A stretch of DNA of 64,000 bases from assembly GCA_905373835.1 (NCBI GenBank), contig CAJPUN010000004.1:12174-76173 (forward strand), given 5' to 3'. Below the pieces are notes generated by a model. The model was not told the DNA's origin. It saw nothing but the letters and a program-made list of their open reading frames with translations, and did not search any database. Below, one piece after another: positions 8,883 through 18,311 of this stretch; position 1 is the stretch's first letter; each line of letters begins with the position of its first letter. Source of the DNA: Candidatus Saccharimonadota bacterium (lineage in GTDB: Bacteria > Patescibacteriota > Saccharimonadia > Saccharimonadales > Saccharimonadaceae). A program made the position numbers and the translations under genes.

Positions 8883-8942
8883 ATGCTGATTATTTTCTCC
8901 CCGTATTATCTCCGCCCGTCAGAGCAAGGTGACTACGCATGA
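8883..8942 (+). CDS. 19-codon leader ORF, overlaps the next start as ATGA
   Basis: A possible leaderless micro-ORF encoding MLIIFSPYYLRPSEQGDYA. Its ATG lies 6 bases after TATAAT. Its TGA (8940-8942) overlaps the ATG (8939-8941) of the next gene, and AAGGTGA inside it is the likely SD of that gene. The layout suggests translational coupling: ribosomes loading on the leaderless start would deliver to the downstream start. The peptide may have no function of its own. Confidence 0.45.
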   Translation: MLIIFSPYYLRPSEQGDYA

Positions 8943-9736
8943 ACACCCCCTACTGGCAGCAGCAAACGCCGGCCAAACCGCTTTACCCAGACATCGCCTG
9001 GAACAAGCCGCAGCAGCGGGCGCAAGCAGGCAAGCTGGGTATTATTGGCGGCAACCGGCTGAGCTTTCGCGCCATCGAGCATAGCTATACTACTGCACTC
9101 GCCACAGGGGTAGGGCAGGCACGCGTCGTGCTGCCAGATGCCCTGCGCGGCACTATTCCTGCTAGTGTGACGGATACGATTTTTGCCGCAAGCAACAGTA
9201 GCGGTAGCCTGGGCAACGAAGCCTGGCCAGAGCTGCAAGCCTTGGGCAATTGGGCCGATACGCTTCTTCTCATCGGCGACGCTGGCCGCAACAGCCAGAC
9301 TGCCATCGTCTACGAAAAGCTGGTGAGCCATACCACCATACCACTCATCATTAGCCGTGATGCGGTCGACTTGCTTATGCCAAGCGCCCCGCAGCTTGCC
9401 AGTCAGTCAAACATCCTCATTGTCGCCTCATTCTCGCAAGTCCAAAAGCTGCTGCGCACGCTGTACTACCCCAAGATCCTCACCTTCCGCATGCCGCTCC
9501 TCCAGCTGGTCGAGGTGCTGCACAAGTTTACCATCACCTATCCACTTACCATAGCCACCTTCCACGCTGACACTATCCTCATCGCTCAGCACGGCATTGT
9601 CACATCAACACCATGGTCGCAGCCAATGGCACTCTGGCAGGGCACGGTGCCAACGCGCATCGCCGCCTACACCATGTGGAACCCAGCGACACCCCTCCAG
9701 GCAGCTACAGCTAGCCTGCTAGATGGGAAGGAGTAG
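8939..9736 (+). CDS. NAD(P)H-hydrate dehydratase-like (ribokinase fold) protein, divergent
   Basis: A 265-residue protein resembling the NnrD family (ADP/ATP-dependent repair of hydrated NAD(P)H). GKLGIIGGNRLSFRAIEHSYTTALATGVGQARVVLPDAL matches the family's first half in pattern, and ISRDAVDLL aligns with the catalytic DADALNLL region. The later GTGD-type anion-hole/ATP motif is not visible, so the protein may be inactive or have another role. It starts at 8939 with AAGGTGA about 8 bases upstream, inside the preceding micro-ORF. No neighbour shares its pathway. I am fairly unsure of the function. Confidence 0.5.
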   Translation: MNTPYWQQQTPAKPLYPDIAWNKPQQRAQAGKLGIIGGNRLSFRAIEHSYTTALATGVGQARVVLPDALRGTIPASVTDTIFAASNSSGSLGNEAWPELQALGNWADTLLLIGDAGRNSQTAIVYEKLVSHTTIPLIISRDAVDLLMPSAPQLASQSNILIVASFSQVQKLLRTLYYPKILTFRMPLLQLVEVLHKFTITYPLTIATFHADTILIAQHGIVTSTPWSQPMALWQGTVPTRIAAYTMWNPATPLQAATASLLDGKE

Positions 9737-11000
9737 ATATTAGATATTAGATATTAGGTATCGGCTCCGGAACTTTTGCTATAGCTATTTGCAATTCTCT
9801 TCTTTATCTTTTGGCTAGTGAAAGGAAGCATAAGAGTCGCTCAAGCCCTAGAGCTCGAGCAACATTTCTGTAATCTGCTTTTTGCTTGAATGACAAACGA
9901 CAGGCATATTCAAGCACGATAAATACACCGATGATACCACCTCAAGTAGTGGGATTTTTATCCTACCCAAATCAAAGCCGAAAGGGAAGGACGAGAAAAG
10001 GGATTTGCACGCAATATGCGGCGCCATTATTATGCTGTTCGTTTTTTGTGTTCGGATCATACAAGGCACAAATCATGAACAAATGTTTGCGTCACATGAG
10101 CCCACGACCTCTGTTATTCTGATGGACAAAAAAGTAGCACAAGCATAAAACACCACCAAGCGCTATACCAAAACTCTCCTATTGCATGGTGTGCTATATT
10201 TGCATGAATGTCGGTATTATATATCTTATTTATAGAACGGAAATAGCACGTTTCTACCGGAAATCAAGTACTCATATCATGTTTTGCGGTAATATTTAGC
10301 TCATCGGTAATGGCAAATCATCCATCTTCTCTTGCGCTATATGGCAAAAAGCAGGTGAGTAGTATATTTGTTCGCCCTAGTTTGTGCGCTCCGTCAACCA
10401 TGATACATGAGTAATTAGCGTGTTCAGTGCATCCTCATACTGCTCTCTTTGTTTTGTGTGTTGCTATGCAGCCCCCACCTTATTCAGCGAGTAGAAACCA
10501 CCGTCTCAGCCTGTATTAAAAGTCTATGTCACATGGTGAGTAATCTCGCTCATCTATCTGGGGATAGAATCGGGTGGGTATAGATGGAATATCTTGAGGA
10601 AACCATTGAATACCGTTATCCTTAGCAACTATGCCCGCAGAAGCTAACTACGGCCTATATTAAGTCTCTATCGAGTAGGGGGGCGTAAATGATCTAGCTA
10701 CTCGTGCCACCATCCAGAACCCGCGATGTAAAATACATATTTACACTGCCTTTCTCTATTCTTCTAGCAAAATATATACCGCCACTGACTAACATAGAGC
10801 ACCACCAGAACAGACAGATTGCACTCACAATGCTCGGGTAGCCCCCCTTAAAAAGCGGGTAAGAGAAAGGGTAGAGAAGCTTAATACGTCTCATCAGAGT
10901 AACCCTCGCTCTACAATCCCACAGATGAGACCAATCAAAAAGAAAAGAGGATGCACAGCTTATATTGGGTGAATGATTTACTCTCAAAAACCAAACCAAT
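9737..11000. other. Gene-poor region of about 1.26 kb
   Basis: No convincing gene. It starts with three tandem copies of TAGATAT (9734-9754), the first containing the stop codon of the upstream gene. Frames at 9848-10069 (-), 9886-10122 (+) and 10694-10999 (-) have no SD or promoter support and low-complexity or implausible protein sequence. The region reads AT-richer than its flanks and may be decayed sequence or hold an unrecognised RNA. Confidence 0.4.
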
Positions 11001-11035
11001 AAAAATCACCCGTCCATGCAAAACGGGTGATTTTT
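11001..11035 (-). terminator. Terminator of the LPxTG surface-protein gene
   Basis: Thirteen perfect base pairs: AAAAATCACCCGT (11001-11013) with ACGGGTGATTTTT (11023-11035), loop of 9. It lies 22 bases beyond the stop of the minus-strand gene and would work in both directions. Confidence 0.8.
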
Positions 11036-11056
11036 GGGTTATCCGCAAACGGTTAT

Positions 11057-12295
11057 TTATTTGCGGTGGCGGCTTACGTAGTAAGCGGCACCTGCAGCAG
11101 TGAGGCTACCAATACCAGCCAGCGGCAGGAGGGTACCGCCCAAGCCGGTGTGTGGCAACTCAGCTACCGGAGTTGGAGGAGTTTGCTCACACTTCGACAT
11201 GTCGGTGGTGTAGTCATTGCTTACTTCGTTGCGGCGAACTTCGACGATCTTCTTGTCAGAGATGCGGCAGACCTTGACCTTGTCGCAGTCGGCGGTGTTC
11301 TTTGAGTGCTTCTTCTCGTCGAATTCTTTTTCCTTGATGGTGACAATAGCACCGGTCTTCAGCTCACAGACCTTCATCTTGTCGCAGTCTTTGACGTTCT
11401 TTGAGTGCTTGGTAGCGTCAAATTCGCTTTCTTTGATGGTGATGATGGTGCTGCTGCTCAGCTCACATACCTGGATGGTTGGCTGAGGTGTAACCTTGAT
11501 GGTCACTTGGCAGTCTTTGCTTGTCTTCTCGACGTTGGTGCTGCCACCTTCGCTACCGACCACAGTCATCTTAACAGTGTATGTGCCTTCCTTGGCGTAA
11601 GTGTGGCGAACAGTTGCACCACCGTTGGTGGTCTTGCCATCACCAAAGTCGTAGATGTAGTTAACGACCTTTGCACCTTCCTTAGCAGTTGCCTTGGCGG
11701 TGAACTGGTACTCGTTGCGCGAAATCTGGGTAGCTTGCAACGCGTCGCAGGTCAGGCTTGGCTTGGCTGGTGGGGGAGTTGGGGTGCCCCAGATAGGGTT
11801 ACCACAGTCCTTAATAACACCAGCGATAAACTTACCGTTGTTGTCGAACCATGCATAAACGCTAAAGGTTGTCTTGCCCAAGATGAAGCTATCACCGGTT
11901 GGGTACTGGTAGTAGGTGTGGCCACCAGCGGTGCGCTGACCTTCTGGCTGCTTTTGCTTTGTACCAGCTTTGGCCTGCAGGGTGCGGGCACCAGTAGCGA
12001 CAACACGACCACCAACAGTCACGTTGCCGTTCGCATCAACTGTACCTTCTTGCATGTTGGCACCGTTGATCATCTGCTCGGTAATACCGAACTGGCTGTA
12101 CAGCTGACGGATCTCTGTACGCTTTGTGTAAGTGCTGCGCAGGGTTTGTACGTCCTTTGTGCCGCACTCTACGACATTAAAGTTGCTACAACCTGCCGAG
12201 ATCGCTGCCGATGCTGGCTGCGCTACCCACAGGCCACCGATTGCTGCGCCAGCGACTACGCCAAGTGCAACAAACGATTTTGCTAGTTTGTTCAT
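11057..12295 (-). CDS. LPxTG-type cell-wall-anchored surface protein with PKD domain
   Basis: A 412-residue secreted protein. A signal peptide (MNKLAKSFVALGVVAGAAIG..., cleaved near ASA-AI) is followed by an N-terminal domain with paired Cys residues, then a PKD domain around VVNYIYDFGDGKTTNGGATVRHTYAKEGTY. Three units of about 33 residues follow, each starting VC and ending DxxKC or DCDK (KVCELKTGAIVTIKEKEF type). The C-terminus is LPHTG at 380-384, a hydrophobic helix, and RHRK, a sortase sorting signal. A strong SD (GAGGAGG) precedes the ATG. The sortase gene lies less than 1 kb away on the other strand, which makes this its obvious substrate; a role in host attachment is only a guess. Confidence 0.9.
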   Translation of the reverse strand: MNKLAKSFVALGVVAGAAIGGLWVAQPASAAISAGCSNFNVVECGTKDVQTLRSTYTKRTEIRQLYSQFGITEQMINGANMQEGTVDANGNVTVGGRVVATGARTLQAKAGTKQKQPEGQRTAGGHTYYQYPTGDSFILGKTTFSVYAWFDNNGKFIAGVIKDCGNPIWGTPTPPPAKPSLTCDALQATQISRNEYQFTAKATAKEGAKVVNYIYDFGDGKTTNGGATVRHTYAKEGTYTVKMTVVGSEGGSTNVEKTSKDCQVTIKVTPQPTIQVCELSSSTIITIKESEFDATKHSKNVKDCDKMKVCELKTGAIVTIKEKEFDEKKHSKNTADCDKVKVCRISDKKIVEVRRNEVSNDYTTDMSKCEQTPPTPVAELPHTGLGGTLLPLAGIGSLTAAGAAYYVSRHRK

Positions 12296-12333
12296 TTGTT
12301 TTCCTCCTCGTCATTATTAGACGTTATGTGTTG

Positions 12334-12362
12334 AGATTATCATGTCCTTTATTTTTTGTCAA
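12334..12362 (-). promoter_or_regulatory. Promoter of the LPxTG surface-protein gene
   Basis: On the minus strand: consensus -35 TTGACA (12357-12362), 17-base spacer, extended -10 TGaTAATCT (12334-12339). It leaves a leader of about 30 bases with a strong SD, in contrast to the leaderless genes. Confidence 0.65.
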
Positions 12363-12401
12363 CATTACTTTTTCATATATTGTGCTTATGCTTAAATCCA
12401 T

Positions 12402-12430
12402 ATTTTGTGGCTGCTGTTCTACCACAAAAT
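12402..12430. other. Hairpin in the intergenic region before tRNA-Leu
   Basis: ATTTTGTGG (12402-12410) pairs perfectly with CCACAAAAT (12422-12430) around an 11-base loop. It lies upstream of the surface-protein promoter. The rest of 12296-12753 holds no gene that I can support. Confidence 0.4.
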
Positions 12431-12753
12431 TATGATCGTAGCCACCGTTATATCGTGGTTGCGTGCAAGCGATGTTCGATGGTGTTGTACTTATCAAACA
12501 TACATCGCACGCTCGGTGCTTTCGCCTGTTGCGCAGCTATGTGATGTTGCTCGGCTTTTTTGCCACACTTTCTCTTGATCGTTCATGGCTGGTTATCCAG
12601 TAGCTTAGGGTGAGCGAGCGGTCGTATTGAATGAATAAAGCGACCGGCTTAGGCATATCTCCGTAGAGCCCTGCACGAGAGGCTAGCCAAGTGCGGTGCA
12701 ATCTGCTATACTTGCAGAAGTTGTAGGATAGGGCTGCAATTGATCTTACTCAC

Positions 12754-12840
12754 GCCGCGGTGGTGGAATTGGTAGACACGTCAGACTCAAAATCTGATGT
12801 CCACTCGGACGTGCCGGTTCAAGTCCGGCCCGCGGTACCA
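12754..12840 (+). tRNA. tRNA-Leu (anticodon CAA)
   Basis: The acceptor stem GCCGCGG pairs with CCGCGGT (one G-U), and CCA is encoded at the 3' end. The anticodon stem TCAGA/TCTGA encloses CTCAAAA, giving anticodon CAA for UUG. The long variable arm (TGTCCACTCGGACGT) is typical of class II tRNA-Leu. GGTTCAAGTCC forms the T arm. A TGcTATACT lies about 40 bases upstream (12705-12712). Confidence 0.97.
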
Positions 12841-12862
12841 GTGTTTATTCAGCTGTTTTCCG

Positions 12863-12893
12863 AAAAATAAGCCGTAAGTGTCGGCTTATTTTT
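12863..12893 (+). terminator. Terminator after tRNA-Leu
   Basis: AAAAATAAGCCG (12863-12874) pairs with CGGCTTATTTTT (12882-12893), followed by more T residues. Confidence 0.8.
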
Positions 12894-13032
12894 TTATTGG
12901 TAACTCTTGCTGTCTGTTTATGCCTGTCTCGAGAGTATGGGCACGGGCAAGCAGTCTCTTATCCAAAATAGGCCTTGAAACGCAAGCGATATATTGGTAT
13001 ATCAAAGCTAATATTGTATACTGGAAGTAGTT

Positions 13033-14637
13033 ATGCAGCCACAAGATCCGTCACGCACAACATCACGAGGGAACTCATCATCGCAGAGCCGCGATGCACG
13101 GCTTAGTGAAGTGCGTGGGCAAATCGATGCACTGTACAATACGTCAAGCAGCGGCGGCAGCACAAACCGCCCAACCATGCAGCCCATCATTGGCAGTACA
13201 CCGACTCGCCAGCCAGCGCCCAGCACAAGCGCCAAGGCAGCTACCTTCTCAGTTCCAAACCTCGCGAGCAAACCAGCCAGCCATGCACCAGTGGTACGGC
13301 ACGCGGTAGGTGGCGTTCAGCACAGCCAGACGGCTTACCGCCCAGGTGCTCAAGCCTGGCGCCAGAGCCAAGCAGCTGCAGCGTCAAACGCTCACTCAGC
13401 ACCCACGACTCGTGAGCGCGATATCTCATCTATCACGCCACGCAGCCGGTCACAGGCGCACTATATTGGCACATCGGCGCAATCCCAACCCTCACCAACT
13501 CGCACAGCCGCTTCATCAACAGCTCACGCGCAGCAACAACCCTCATCTCAAGATAACCATACCGAGCAGCCAGCAGCGAGCGCGCATCAGCCGCAGCAAC
13601 CAGACAGCCAGCGCCCTGCCGGTGCACCACGCCAGCCCACCGCCAACCAAAAGGCCGCTTGGCAGCAATATCACAGTGCTTGGCAAAACTACTATCAGCA
13701 GTATTATGAGCGCTACTACCTAGGCCAGGTCAAGAAGGCCGAAGAGCGCCTCGCCGAGCAAGCCAAAGCTCACGACGCCGATACACCTCACGCTACCGCA
13801 GCCACCACTGATGAGCCAGAGGAGCTCACCCAAAGCCAAGCCATGGGCGATCTGCGCTCGCGCTTATTGAGCTCAATCCGCAACGGCGCAAGCAAAGTCC
13901 GCCATAGCCGCCACTTCATCCCCGCGGTAGCTGGTATTTCCGTCATGGTATTATTCTTGGCATTGCAGTACAACCGAGTCTTTTTCTCATACGTTGCGGC
14001 CTATACCTCACCAGGCGACCTCGATGCCCAGAGCTATATTATTAGCCCATACGACTCGACCAACGTTGGCCCAGACCCCAAGCTTATCATTCCTAAGATC
14101 GCCGTGGACGTACCCATCGTGTGGGATGCCAACGCTGCCAGCCAAGCCTCGCTTAACGCCGCTATGGACAAGGGCGTCGTGTGGTTCAACATCCCTGGTG
14201 CCAATGCGAAGCCTGGTGAAGTAGGGAACTTCGTCGTCTCAGGCCACTCGAGCAACGACTGGCTCGATAATGGTAAGTATAAGTTCATCTTCGCGCGGCT
14301 TGAGCAAATGCAAAAGGGTGACAATATCTACGTCAATTACAACGGCAAGCGCTACACCTATACCGTCACTGGTTCACAAGTCGTCAAACCGACCGATGTA
14401 CACGCACTGCAAACCAACGCCACCAAGCCAACTATGACGCTTATCACCTGTGTGCCACTTGGTACCGACCTCAACCGCCTACTCGTCACAGCCGAGCAAG
14501 TCAGCCCCGACCCATCCTCCGCCAAAAAAGAAGCATCTCAAACCACTACCAACAGTGGTAGCAACAGCAAGAGTGCCATGCCAGGCAACTCACCAACCTT
14601 CGTCCAACGGGTCGGCAACCTGTTTTCGGGACGGTAA
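13033..14637 (+). CDS. Sortase with long cytosolic low-complexity N-terminus
   Basis: A 534-residue transpeptidase that would join LPxTG-type proteins to the cell wall. Residues 1 to about 290 are Ser/Gln/Ala/Pro-rich with no domain. A membrane helix (about 295-313, AVAGISVMVLFLALQ) is followed by the sortase domain, with catalytic His405 (VVSGHSS), Cys473 (TLITC) and Arg482 (LNRLL). A Ser/Asn-rich tail follows. TATACT (13017-13022) lies 10 bases before the ATG. The long tail is unusual; most sortases are about 200-250 residues. A surface protein ending in LPHTG is encoded nearby (11057-12295). Sortase class cannot be assigned with certainty; it is not a class A look. Confidence 0.92.
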   Translation: MQPQDPSRTTSRGNSSSQSRDARLSEVRGQIDALYNTSSSGGSTNRPTMQPIIGSTPTRQPAPSTSAKAATFSVPNLASKPASHAPVVRHAVGGVQHSQTAYRPGAQAWRQSQAAAASNAHSAPTTRERDISSITPRSRSQAHYIGTSAQSQPSPTRTAASSTAHAQQQPSSQDNHTEQPAASAHQPQQPDSQRPAGAPRQPTANQKAAWQQYHSAWQNYYQQYYERYYLGQVKKAEERLAEQAKAHDADTPHATAATTDEPEELTQSQAMGDLRSRLLSSIRNGASKVRHSRHFIPAVAGISVMVLFLALQYNRVFFSYVAAYTSPGDLDAQSYIISPYDSTNVGPDPKLIIPKIAVDVPIVWDANAASQASLNAAMDKGVVWFNIPGANAKPGEVGNFVVSGHSSNDWLDNGKYKFIFARLEQMQKGDNIYVNYNGKRYTYTVTGSQVVKPTDVHALQTNATKPTMTLITCVPLGTDLNRLLVTAEQVSPDPSSAKKEASQTTTNSGSNSKSAMPGNSPTFVQRVGNLFSGR

Positions 14638-14953
14638 GCTGGCTCTATAAACCAGTGTGGTATCTACGCTTGAGGTGCGATACTTCTCACTGGTTACTCT
14701 GGTAGTTGGTGCAGCAGTCTATAAAGACGAGGATGTATGTATGTATGCTTTGCTCATGTTCATAGACGAAACAAGCAAGCGCACAGCCAGATGGCTACTA
14801 GCTATGTCAAGCATTGTATCCTCTTCATAGAATATGCAATGCCGAGTAGCTCGCCAATGAGCACACCTCATGTTTATATAGTCGCAACTGGAATATTCAG
14901 CTTTCAGCGGCTCAAGCGGCAAGAGTTGATGCGGATGCAACAAACGGGCTCCT

Positions 14954-15066
14954 AGCCCACCAAACATAGCTCACTAAACCATGTCTCAATCTGATTGCAG
15001 TGCCATTCTATTGCACTCTCGGATTGAGTAATTAATCCGGTTCAGTTTGAGCATGATTGGTGGGCT
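14954..15066. repeat. Inverted-repeat element after the sortase gene
   Basis: AGCCCACCAA (14954-14963) pairs with TTGGTGGGCT (15057-15066), and AAACATAGC/GCTATGTTT next to it offers an alternative pairing. Inside lies CTCAATC (14985-14991)/GATTGAG (15022-15028) enclosing AGTGC/GCACT. It could be a structured RNA, a bidirectional terminator or a small inverted-repeat element. No gene is supported in 14638-15165. Confidence 0.45.
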
Positions 15067-15165
15067 ATGTTTTCGGATTATATAGATGTATGAACAAGCG
15101 AATTATGTGCTTAGCGTTCACCACAGTGTAGCAGGGGTGGCTACACGATCCCGATGATTACTAGA

Positions 15166-16635
15166 CTAGTCATTGACGATCTTCGTCTGGCGTAGTGCCA
15201 CGCCGTCCTTCGTCTTGACGAAGCTGTAGAGGTAGCGCTGATTTTGTGAGAGAACAACAGGAAGATCGAGCGCCGAGGTAGTGATGCGCTGCTGGTTGGC
15301 GCCATCAAAGTCGTAGAGATGCACACCGCCGTGCGTGAAGGTGAAGTGATAGCCATCAATCCAGTTGATGTCGCGCGTCAGTGGCTGGGAAAGCTTGATA
15401 GTGGAAGATTTGAGCAGCTCGAGGTCGTACGTCATGAGGCTCGTGTCGTTATACACACAGGCGAAGCGATGCCCACCGCGCGAGAAATCGACATGGCTAA
15501 TGCCACCTGGCATACTGAGGCTGGCGACAGACTTAAGGCTGCTTGCCGTACGCGAATCGCTCGCGGCATGCGAGGTGCTGCTGAGGATCTCAGCCGTCTC
15601 ACCATAGGCGATCACGTAGTATACTTTGTCGTAATATTTCTCGATACGGAAGTGTAGTGGAGCTACACCATCATCGGCATAGCTACGGACGGTGCGAGGC
15701 TTGGTGGTGCCAATAGTGAGGTAGCCAGCGGTGCGCTGCTTGCTTGTGTGGTCAAGCTTGGTCGTGTAGGTGATGGTCGTGTCGCTGTAGAGTGCAAACT
15801 CAGCCACGTTACTAACGAGTGGGCCGGTGATGGTCATATCGCCGAGGCTTGCTTGACGCAGATCTCCCTCATCAGTGAGGACGAATAGCTTGCGGCTATC
15901 GCCCTGTGAAAACTTGGCAGCAGCAATATCCACGCCAAGCTGCCGCGTGACGTTCTCGAGCTTGTGGCTACCCTGGGTATCGAGAACAAGCCACTCGGTT
16001 TTGTCGCCATTGTAGGTGTGCTTGATCGTTACATAGCGATTATCCTTATCCCACGAGTCGAGGGTGAAGGTTTGGTGCTCGGCACTGTCTGGCGCAGTGT
16101 AGTGTGCGCTGTCGAGTGTGATGTTCGTCGTCTGTGGCTTGTCGCCACTGAGGTCAGCCAGAGTAACAGTGGGCTTGTGCGCAGACGGAGTGAAGGCAAG
16201 ATAGCGATTATTACCCGAGGCAATGGCACTCGACGCACCACTAGCAGTTGCGACATTCTTATGACTCGGGTTGCTAGAGATAAGCCGGGCGTAGTCGAGC
16301 CACAGCACGCTGCCGGCCTTCACATCCACCGTCTTGTGCCAATCGTGGTAGCCCTCACGCTGGATGGTGATATTACGCTGGCCCGCCGAGAGGGTGAGCT
16401 TGCTAGGTGTCTCGTTGCTGAGGCGGGTTTGGTCTACCGTCACTTGGGCGCCATCGGGGTGGGTGTCGAACTGCACTAGCCCCCCTTGCACAACCTTACC
16501 ACTCGACCAATTGAGCCGGTACCCCTGTATTGCATAAGCAAAAATCACGACAGTGAAGAGAACAGTCAGCACCATCATGCTATAGATCAATGTCAGATGG
16601 ACGCGTTGGCGTCGCTTTCGTTGCTTCGTATCCAT
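15166..16635 (-). CDS. Membrane-anchored PEGA-domain protein
   Basis: A 489-residue protein with a short basic N-terminus, one membrane helix (about residues 14-36) and an extracellular part. The first external segment (GLVQFDTHPDGAQVTVDQTRLSNETPSKLTL...) is a PEGA domain, a surface beta-domain often found near the cell envelope. The rest has repeated beta-strand patterns like a propeller (RYLAFTPSA, RKLFVLTDEG, HRFACVYND). TATAAT lies 6 bases before the ATG, so the message is leaderless. Function unknown; location at the outer membrane face is inferred from the topology. Confidence 0.8.
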   Translation of the reverse strand: MDTKQRKRRQRVHLTLIYSMMVLTVLFTVVIFAYAIQGYRLNWSSGKVVQGGLVQFDTHPDGAQVTVDQTRLSNETPSKLTLSAGQRNITIQREGYHDWHKTVDVKAGSVLWLDYARLISSNPSHKNVATASGASSAIASGNNRYLAFTPSAHKPTVTLADLSGDKPQTTNITLDSAHYTAPDSAEHQTFTLDSWDKDNRYVTIKHTYNGDKTEWLVLDTQGSHKLENVTRQLGVDIAAAKFSQGDSRKLFVLTDEGDLRQASLGDMTITGPLVSNVAEFALYSDTTITYTTKLDHTSKQRTAGYLTIGTTKPRTVRSYADDGVAPLHFRIEKYYDKVYYVIAYGETAEILSSTSHAASDSRTASSLKSVASLSMPGGISHVDFSRGGHRFACVYNDTSLMTYDLELLKSSTIKLSQPLTRDINWIDGYHFTFTHGGVHLYDFDGANQQRITTSALDLPVVLSQNQRYLYSFVKTKDGVALRQTKIVND

Positions 16636-16821
16636 GACAACATTATACCATGGCTGACTGGAGGGAAGTAGGATGCGTTGCCTATTTAGTTCAACCTTGC
16701 AGCAGGCTCATGTATTTTATTTTGTCCCGAGGGATTTTATACAAAACAGCTCCCACCTCTTGCAAAACCCCTTATGCTTGGAGTATTATACGATCAAAGA
16801 GGGAACAAGGGGGATATTACT

Positions 16822-18288
16822 ATGCGTCATACGACGGCCACACATGGTGGACACGTGCCTAAGCAGGCAACTAAGCAGGTTGCCACTAATCCACATACGC
16901 AGAGCTCGGGGCAGCGTCGCACCGGTACATCGGGGCGGCAACCTGTGCTATACGGGCCGGAGCTAAAGATTATTCATACTGCGCGCACTCGCCCTCCGGC
17001 GGCGAAGGTGGCTCAGCCAAAGCATATCTCAGAAATGATCCCCGCAAGCAAGGTGATACAGACAACTCAGGCGGCCACAGCGACGCCGCAATCACTCGTA
17101 AAGAACCATACGAAGGCCACTCAAACCACTCCGCAGCGCCCCGCGCATCAGCCAGCCACGCCGCAAAAAACAACGGCACCACATCGCGCCACAGCACAGA
17201 CTGCTCGCATTACGAAGCATCACCGGCCAGTGGCAGTGCAGCCTATTGTGTCGTCTCAGCCCAGCACACCGCGCCAGCTACGGAAGCGGCAGCCCGTGAC
17301 GATCTCACCACTCTCAGTTCAGCCAGCAACCACTGCATCGCCGCGCGCGCAAACACACCGCACCGCTCAGCATACGCCCGCGCAGCCTGGTATACCACGC
17401 AGTATGGATTTTGTCTTTGTGCCATCAGAGGTAGAACCACCCAGTGCCGCCAAGCGCCACAGCACGCCGCCGCCATCGCAGCTAGCGCGTGTGCTTGCCA
17501 CCGAGCAAGCGCAAACCCAGGCCGCGCAACCAACCCTGCCGATCGGCCTGCCCACGCTCAACCTTGCAGAGCTCGCCGCCCAGCCACTGGTGGCGCAGCC
17601 TTCCGGAGTGCCCCAGGGTGAGGTGTGGTGGCCACCAGCCGAGCCAGAGCTCACCACGACGGAGAATATCCCCGTTGGCACACTGCCGCGCAGCGTTCTC
17701 ACCGAGCAGAGCAAGAAGCCGGCAGCCGCGCCCCCATCCAAACGCCGCAAGCTCTTCGCTAGTAAACGCCGCACCAACAAACCCGCCACCAGCGTCGCAC
17801 CGCCACCGGCTCGGCAGCCAACGGCCCACCACTGGGGGAGGCGCCTCAGCATTGCCGGGGCAATGGTGGCACTACTTGCCTTTGGCGGCTACCTAACGTA
17901 CCACAACATGCCTGCCATTGCTACTCGCATGGCCGCCGCTCAGGCTGGCATTAATGCATCGTTCCCGTCGTATCAACCCAGTGGCTATAGCTTGGTGGGC
18001 GGCATATCGCAGCAGCAGGGGAGCGTCTTGATGAAGTTCGCCGCCAACGCTGGCCCAGGCACCTTTACTCTCACGCAGAGCCGGTCAGATTGGGACTCTA
18101 GCGCCGTCTTAGCCAACTACGTTTTGCCCAGCTTTGGCCGCAACTTCGCCACTACCACCAGCCGTGGCCTCACCATCTACAGCACCCACAATGCCGCCGC
18201 ATGGGTCAATGGCGGCATCCTCTACACCATCAAGGGCAACGCACCCCTGTCGAGCGAGCAGGTGGAGCGGATTGCAGCGAGCATGTGA
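16822..18288 (+). CDS. Membrane protein with long Pro/Thr/Ala-rich cytosolic region and C-terminal DUF4367-like domain
   Basis: About 488 residues. The first 335 are Thr/Pro/Ala/Gln-rich and basic with no domain. One membrane helix near residue 345 (SIAGAMVALLAFGGYLTYH) leads to an external domain of about 120 residues (PSYQPSGYSLVGGISQQQG ... FTLTQSRSDWDS ... GLTIYSTHNAAAWVNGGILYTIKG) matching the pattern of DUF4367. I start at the ATG at 16822 because AAGGGGGA lies 9 bases upstream; an in-frame ATG at 16774 is possible. It shares its build (disordered inside, one helix, small outside domain) with the sortase. Function unknown. Confidence 0.7.
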   Translation: MRHTTATHGGHVPKQATKQVATNPHTQSSGQRRTGTSGRQPVLYGPELKIIHTARTRPPAAKVAQPKHISEMIPASKVIQTTQAATATPQSLVKNHTKATQTTPQRPAHQPATPQKTTAPHRATAQTARITKHHRPVAVQPIVSSQPSTPRQLRKRQPVTISPLSVQPATTASPRAQTHRTAQHTPAQPGIPRSMDFVFVPSEVEPPSAAKRHSTPPPSQLARVLATEQAQTQAAQPTLPIGLPTLNLAELAAQPLVAQPSGVPQGEVWWPPAEPELTTTENIPVGTLPRSVLTEQSKKPAAAPPSKRRKLFASKRRTNKPATSVAPPPARQPTAHHWGRRLSIAGAMVALLAFGGYLTYHNMPAIATRMAAAQAGINASFPSYQPSGYSLVGGISQQQGSVLMKFAANAGPGTFTLTQSRSDWDSSAVLANYVLPSFGRNFATTTSRGLTIYSTHNAAAWVNGGILYTIKGNAPLSSEQVERIAASM

Positions 18289-18311
18289 ATCTCATTTTGA
18301 GAGCCTGCACT

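Noticed and set aside
9734..9754. Tandem TAGATAT x3 as a CRISPR or satellite
   Set aside because: Only three 7-base units without spacers; a simple sequence repeat.
9848..10999. Three short frames in the 9.7-11.0 kb region
   Set aside because: No promoter or SD, repetitive or unlikely residue patterns; not enough to call genes.
11405..12286. 293-codon frame on the plus strand
   Set aside because: It is the shadow of the LPxTG surface-protein gene, whose signal peptide, PKD domain, sorting signal, promoter, SD and terminator are all on the minus strand.
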